Assembly (NCBI GenBank): GCA_016711435.1
Contig: JADJSY010000004.1
Location: 161,477 to 225,476, forward strand
Source: Lewinellaceae bacterium
GTDB lineage: Bacteria > Bacteroidota > Bacteroidia > Chitinophagales > Saprospiraceae
Length of the DNA stretch: 64,000 nucleotides
Direction of reading: 5' to 3'
Shown here: positions 63,125 to 64,000 of the stretch, in pieces
How positions within the stretch are numbered: position 1 is the first letter of the stretch
How the letters are laid out: each line of letters begins with the position of its first letter
Notes under the pieces: model-generated
Databases searched by the model: none
The model's input: only the letters and a program-made list of their open reading frames with translations
What the model was told of the DNA's origin: nothing
Program-made: the position numbers and the translations under genes

Positions 63125-64000
63125 CTATTTATCTTTATACGTCCATGCCACCACCCTCACTTTTTGCCCCTGATTCATCTCGATGGTGCGGACATCCACG
63201 GCGCGCACACTTTTTAAAGCCTTGTAAATGGCAGGCAGGTTGGATTTTTTTGAAACCAGGGTGGTAAACCAGCCGCAAAGCTGTGGCGCCTCCGCACTTT
63301 GCAGGATCATGTTGTTGATAAATGCCGCTTCGCCGCCGGGATACCAGAGTTCCGATTTTTTTCCACCGAAATTCAGCACCGGAGCGGCCGTTTTGTCCTT
63401 CCCAAGGTTTTTCCATTTTCGCTGATTACCGGCATCGGCTTCGGTCAGAGAAGCGTGAAAAGGCGGATTGCAGATACAAAGTGCAAATGTTTCGCCGGGC
63501 TGAACAACACCTTTAAAAATATCGGATGCGTTGGGTTGCAACCTGCATTCGACGGTGCCTGCCAATGCGCTGTTGGAAGCCACAATCTGCTTGGCCGCCC
63601 GAATGGCAATGGGATCGATGTCCGTGCCGACAAAACGCCAGCCGTATTCGTGGTGGCCGATGATGGGGTAAATACAATTGGCGCCCATGCCTATATCCAA
63701 TACCCGGACTGTTTTTCCACGCGGAATCACAGCGTCGTTGCGCTCGCTCAACAAATCAGCCATATAGTGGATGTAATCGGCGCGGCCCGGCACAGGCGGA
63801 CAGAGATAACCGGGCGGCACATCCCAGAATGCTATGCCGTAATATGTGCGAAGCAGCGCCCTGTTGAGCGCTTTGACCGCATCGGGGTTCGCAAAATCGA
63901 TTGTCTCCGATTTGAATTTGCGGGTCACAAAAGGCGCGAGTTCCGAACAAACTGCCGTCAATTGCTGAAAATCGTACCGGTCGTGGTGCCGGTTTCTGGG
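63125..64000 (-). CDS. rlmF: 23S rRNA (adenine1618-N6)-methyltransferase, N-terminus cut by window end
   Basis: The frame stays open to base 64000 (RNRHHDRYDFQQLTAV), so the gene starts beyond the window; the TTG at 63961 is internal. Residues match RlmF: SETIDFANPDAVKALNRALL, YGIAFWDVPPGYLCPPVPGR, ADYIHYMADLL, the SAM motif RVLDIGMGANCIYP and the catalytic CNPPFHAS. RlmF methylates A1618 of 23S rRNA near the exit tunnel using S-adenosylmethionine. No co-transcribed partner is seen. Confidence 0.92.
   Translation of the reverse strand, partial: PRNRHHDRYDFQQLTAVCSELAPFVTRKFKSETIDFANPDAVKALNRALLRTYYGIAFWDVPPGYLCPPVPGRADYIHYMADLLSERNDAVIPRGKTVRVLDIGMGANCIYPIIGHHEYGWRFVGTDIDPIAIRAAKQIVASNSALAGTVECRLQPNASDIFKGVVQPGETFALCICNPPFHASLTEADAGNQRKWKNLGKDKTAAPVLNFGGKKSELWYPGGEAAFINNMILQSAEAPQLCGWFTTLVSKKSNLPAIYKALKSVRAVDVRTIEMNQGQKVRVVAWTYKDK

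Noticed and set aside
1..64000. tRNA or rRNA genes
   Set aside because: Scanned by eye for cloverleaf and GGTTCGAAT-type signals in spacers; none found, though a computed search would be needed to be sure.

Overview
The window looks like chromosome of a member of the Bacteroidota, probably of the Saprospiria/Saprospiraceae kind (inference). Reasons: several secreted proteins end in type IX secretion (T9SS) sorting domains (the PNP-type C-terminus of about 80 residues, or the gliding-motility C-terminal domain). One is a 1822-residue adhesin with a choice-of-anchor L domain and SprB-type repeats. The Bacteroidota-type GlmU-like fusion, YfhO, DUF6340, DUF1573 and LytS/LytTR genes are present. 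Many genes carry the Bacteroidota -7 promoter element TAnnTTTG. No tRNA, rRNA, CRISPR array, insertion sequence, integrase or phage gene was seen.

Layout. 0-9 kb: a gene end, a frameshifted PA-domain T9SS protein, the DUF1800/DUF1501 pair, a secreted protein and a VWA protein. 9-21 kb: YfhO, an esterase, a run of small secreted proteins and lipoproteins, and SppA. 21-31 kb: the SprB-like adhesin, a DUF1573 protein, a glycosyltransferase and another T9SS protein. 31-36 kb: three class I aminoacyl-tRNA synthetase-type genes (glnS, argS, a gluQ-like gene). 36-44 kb: a lipoprotein, purM, the GlmU-like gene, rpmE2, TraB/GumN, two membrane proteins and a DUF6340 lipoprotein. 44-54 kb: crtY-coaE-wbqC-like operon, a glycoside hydrolase, a GNAT, a LytTR/LytS two-component pair and tpiA. 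53-64 kb: a large DUF4397 repeat protein, a sortilin-like BNR protein, a decayed CotH gene, a small cysteine protein and the end of rlmF.

The most unusual signal is in the spacers. About twenty intergenic regions hold long inverted repeats, with arms of about 19 to 86 nt. Many arms are built from short G/T-rich words repeated almost in tandem. Several fall into families that recur along the window. Most begin at or overlap the stop codon of a neighbouring gene, and two convergent gene pairs share one palindrome. Three lie between divergent genes, so transcription termination cannot be their only explanation.

Six genes are broken by single-base indels or an in-frame stop, and a seventh (CotH) is heavily decayed. 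At least three of the indels fall in A/T homopolymers of 6-7, which suggests sequencing or assembly error, although nearly all the affected genes encode exported or membrane proteins. Protein family assignments were made by eye from sequence motifs; no database search was run.
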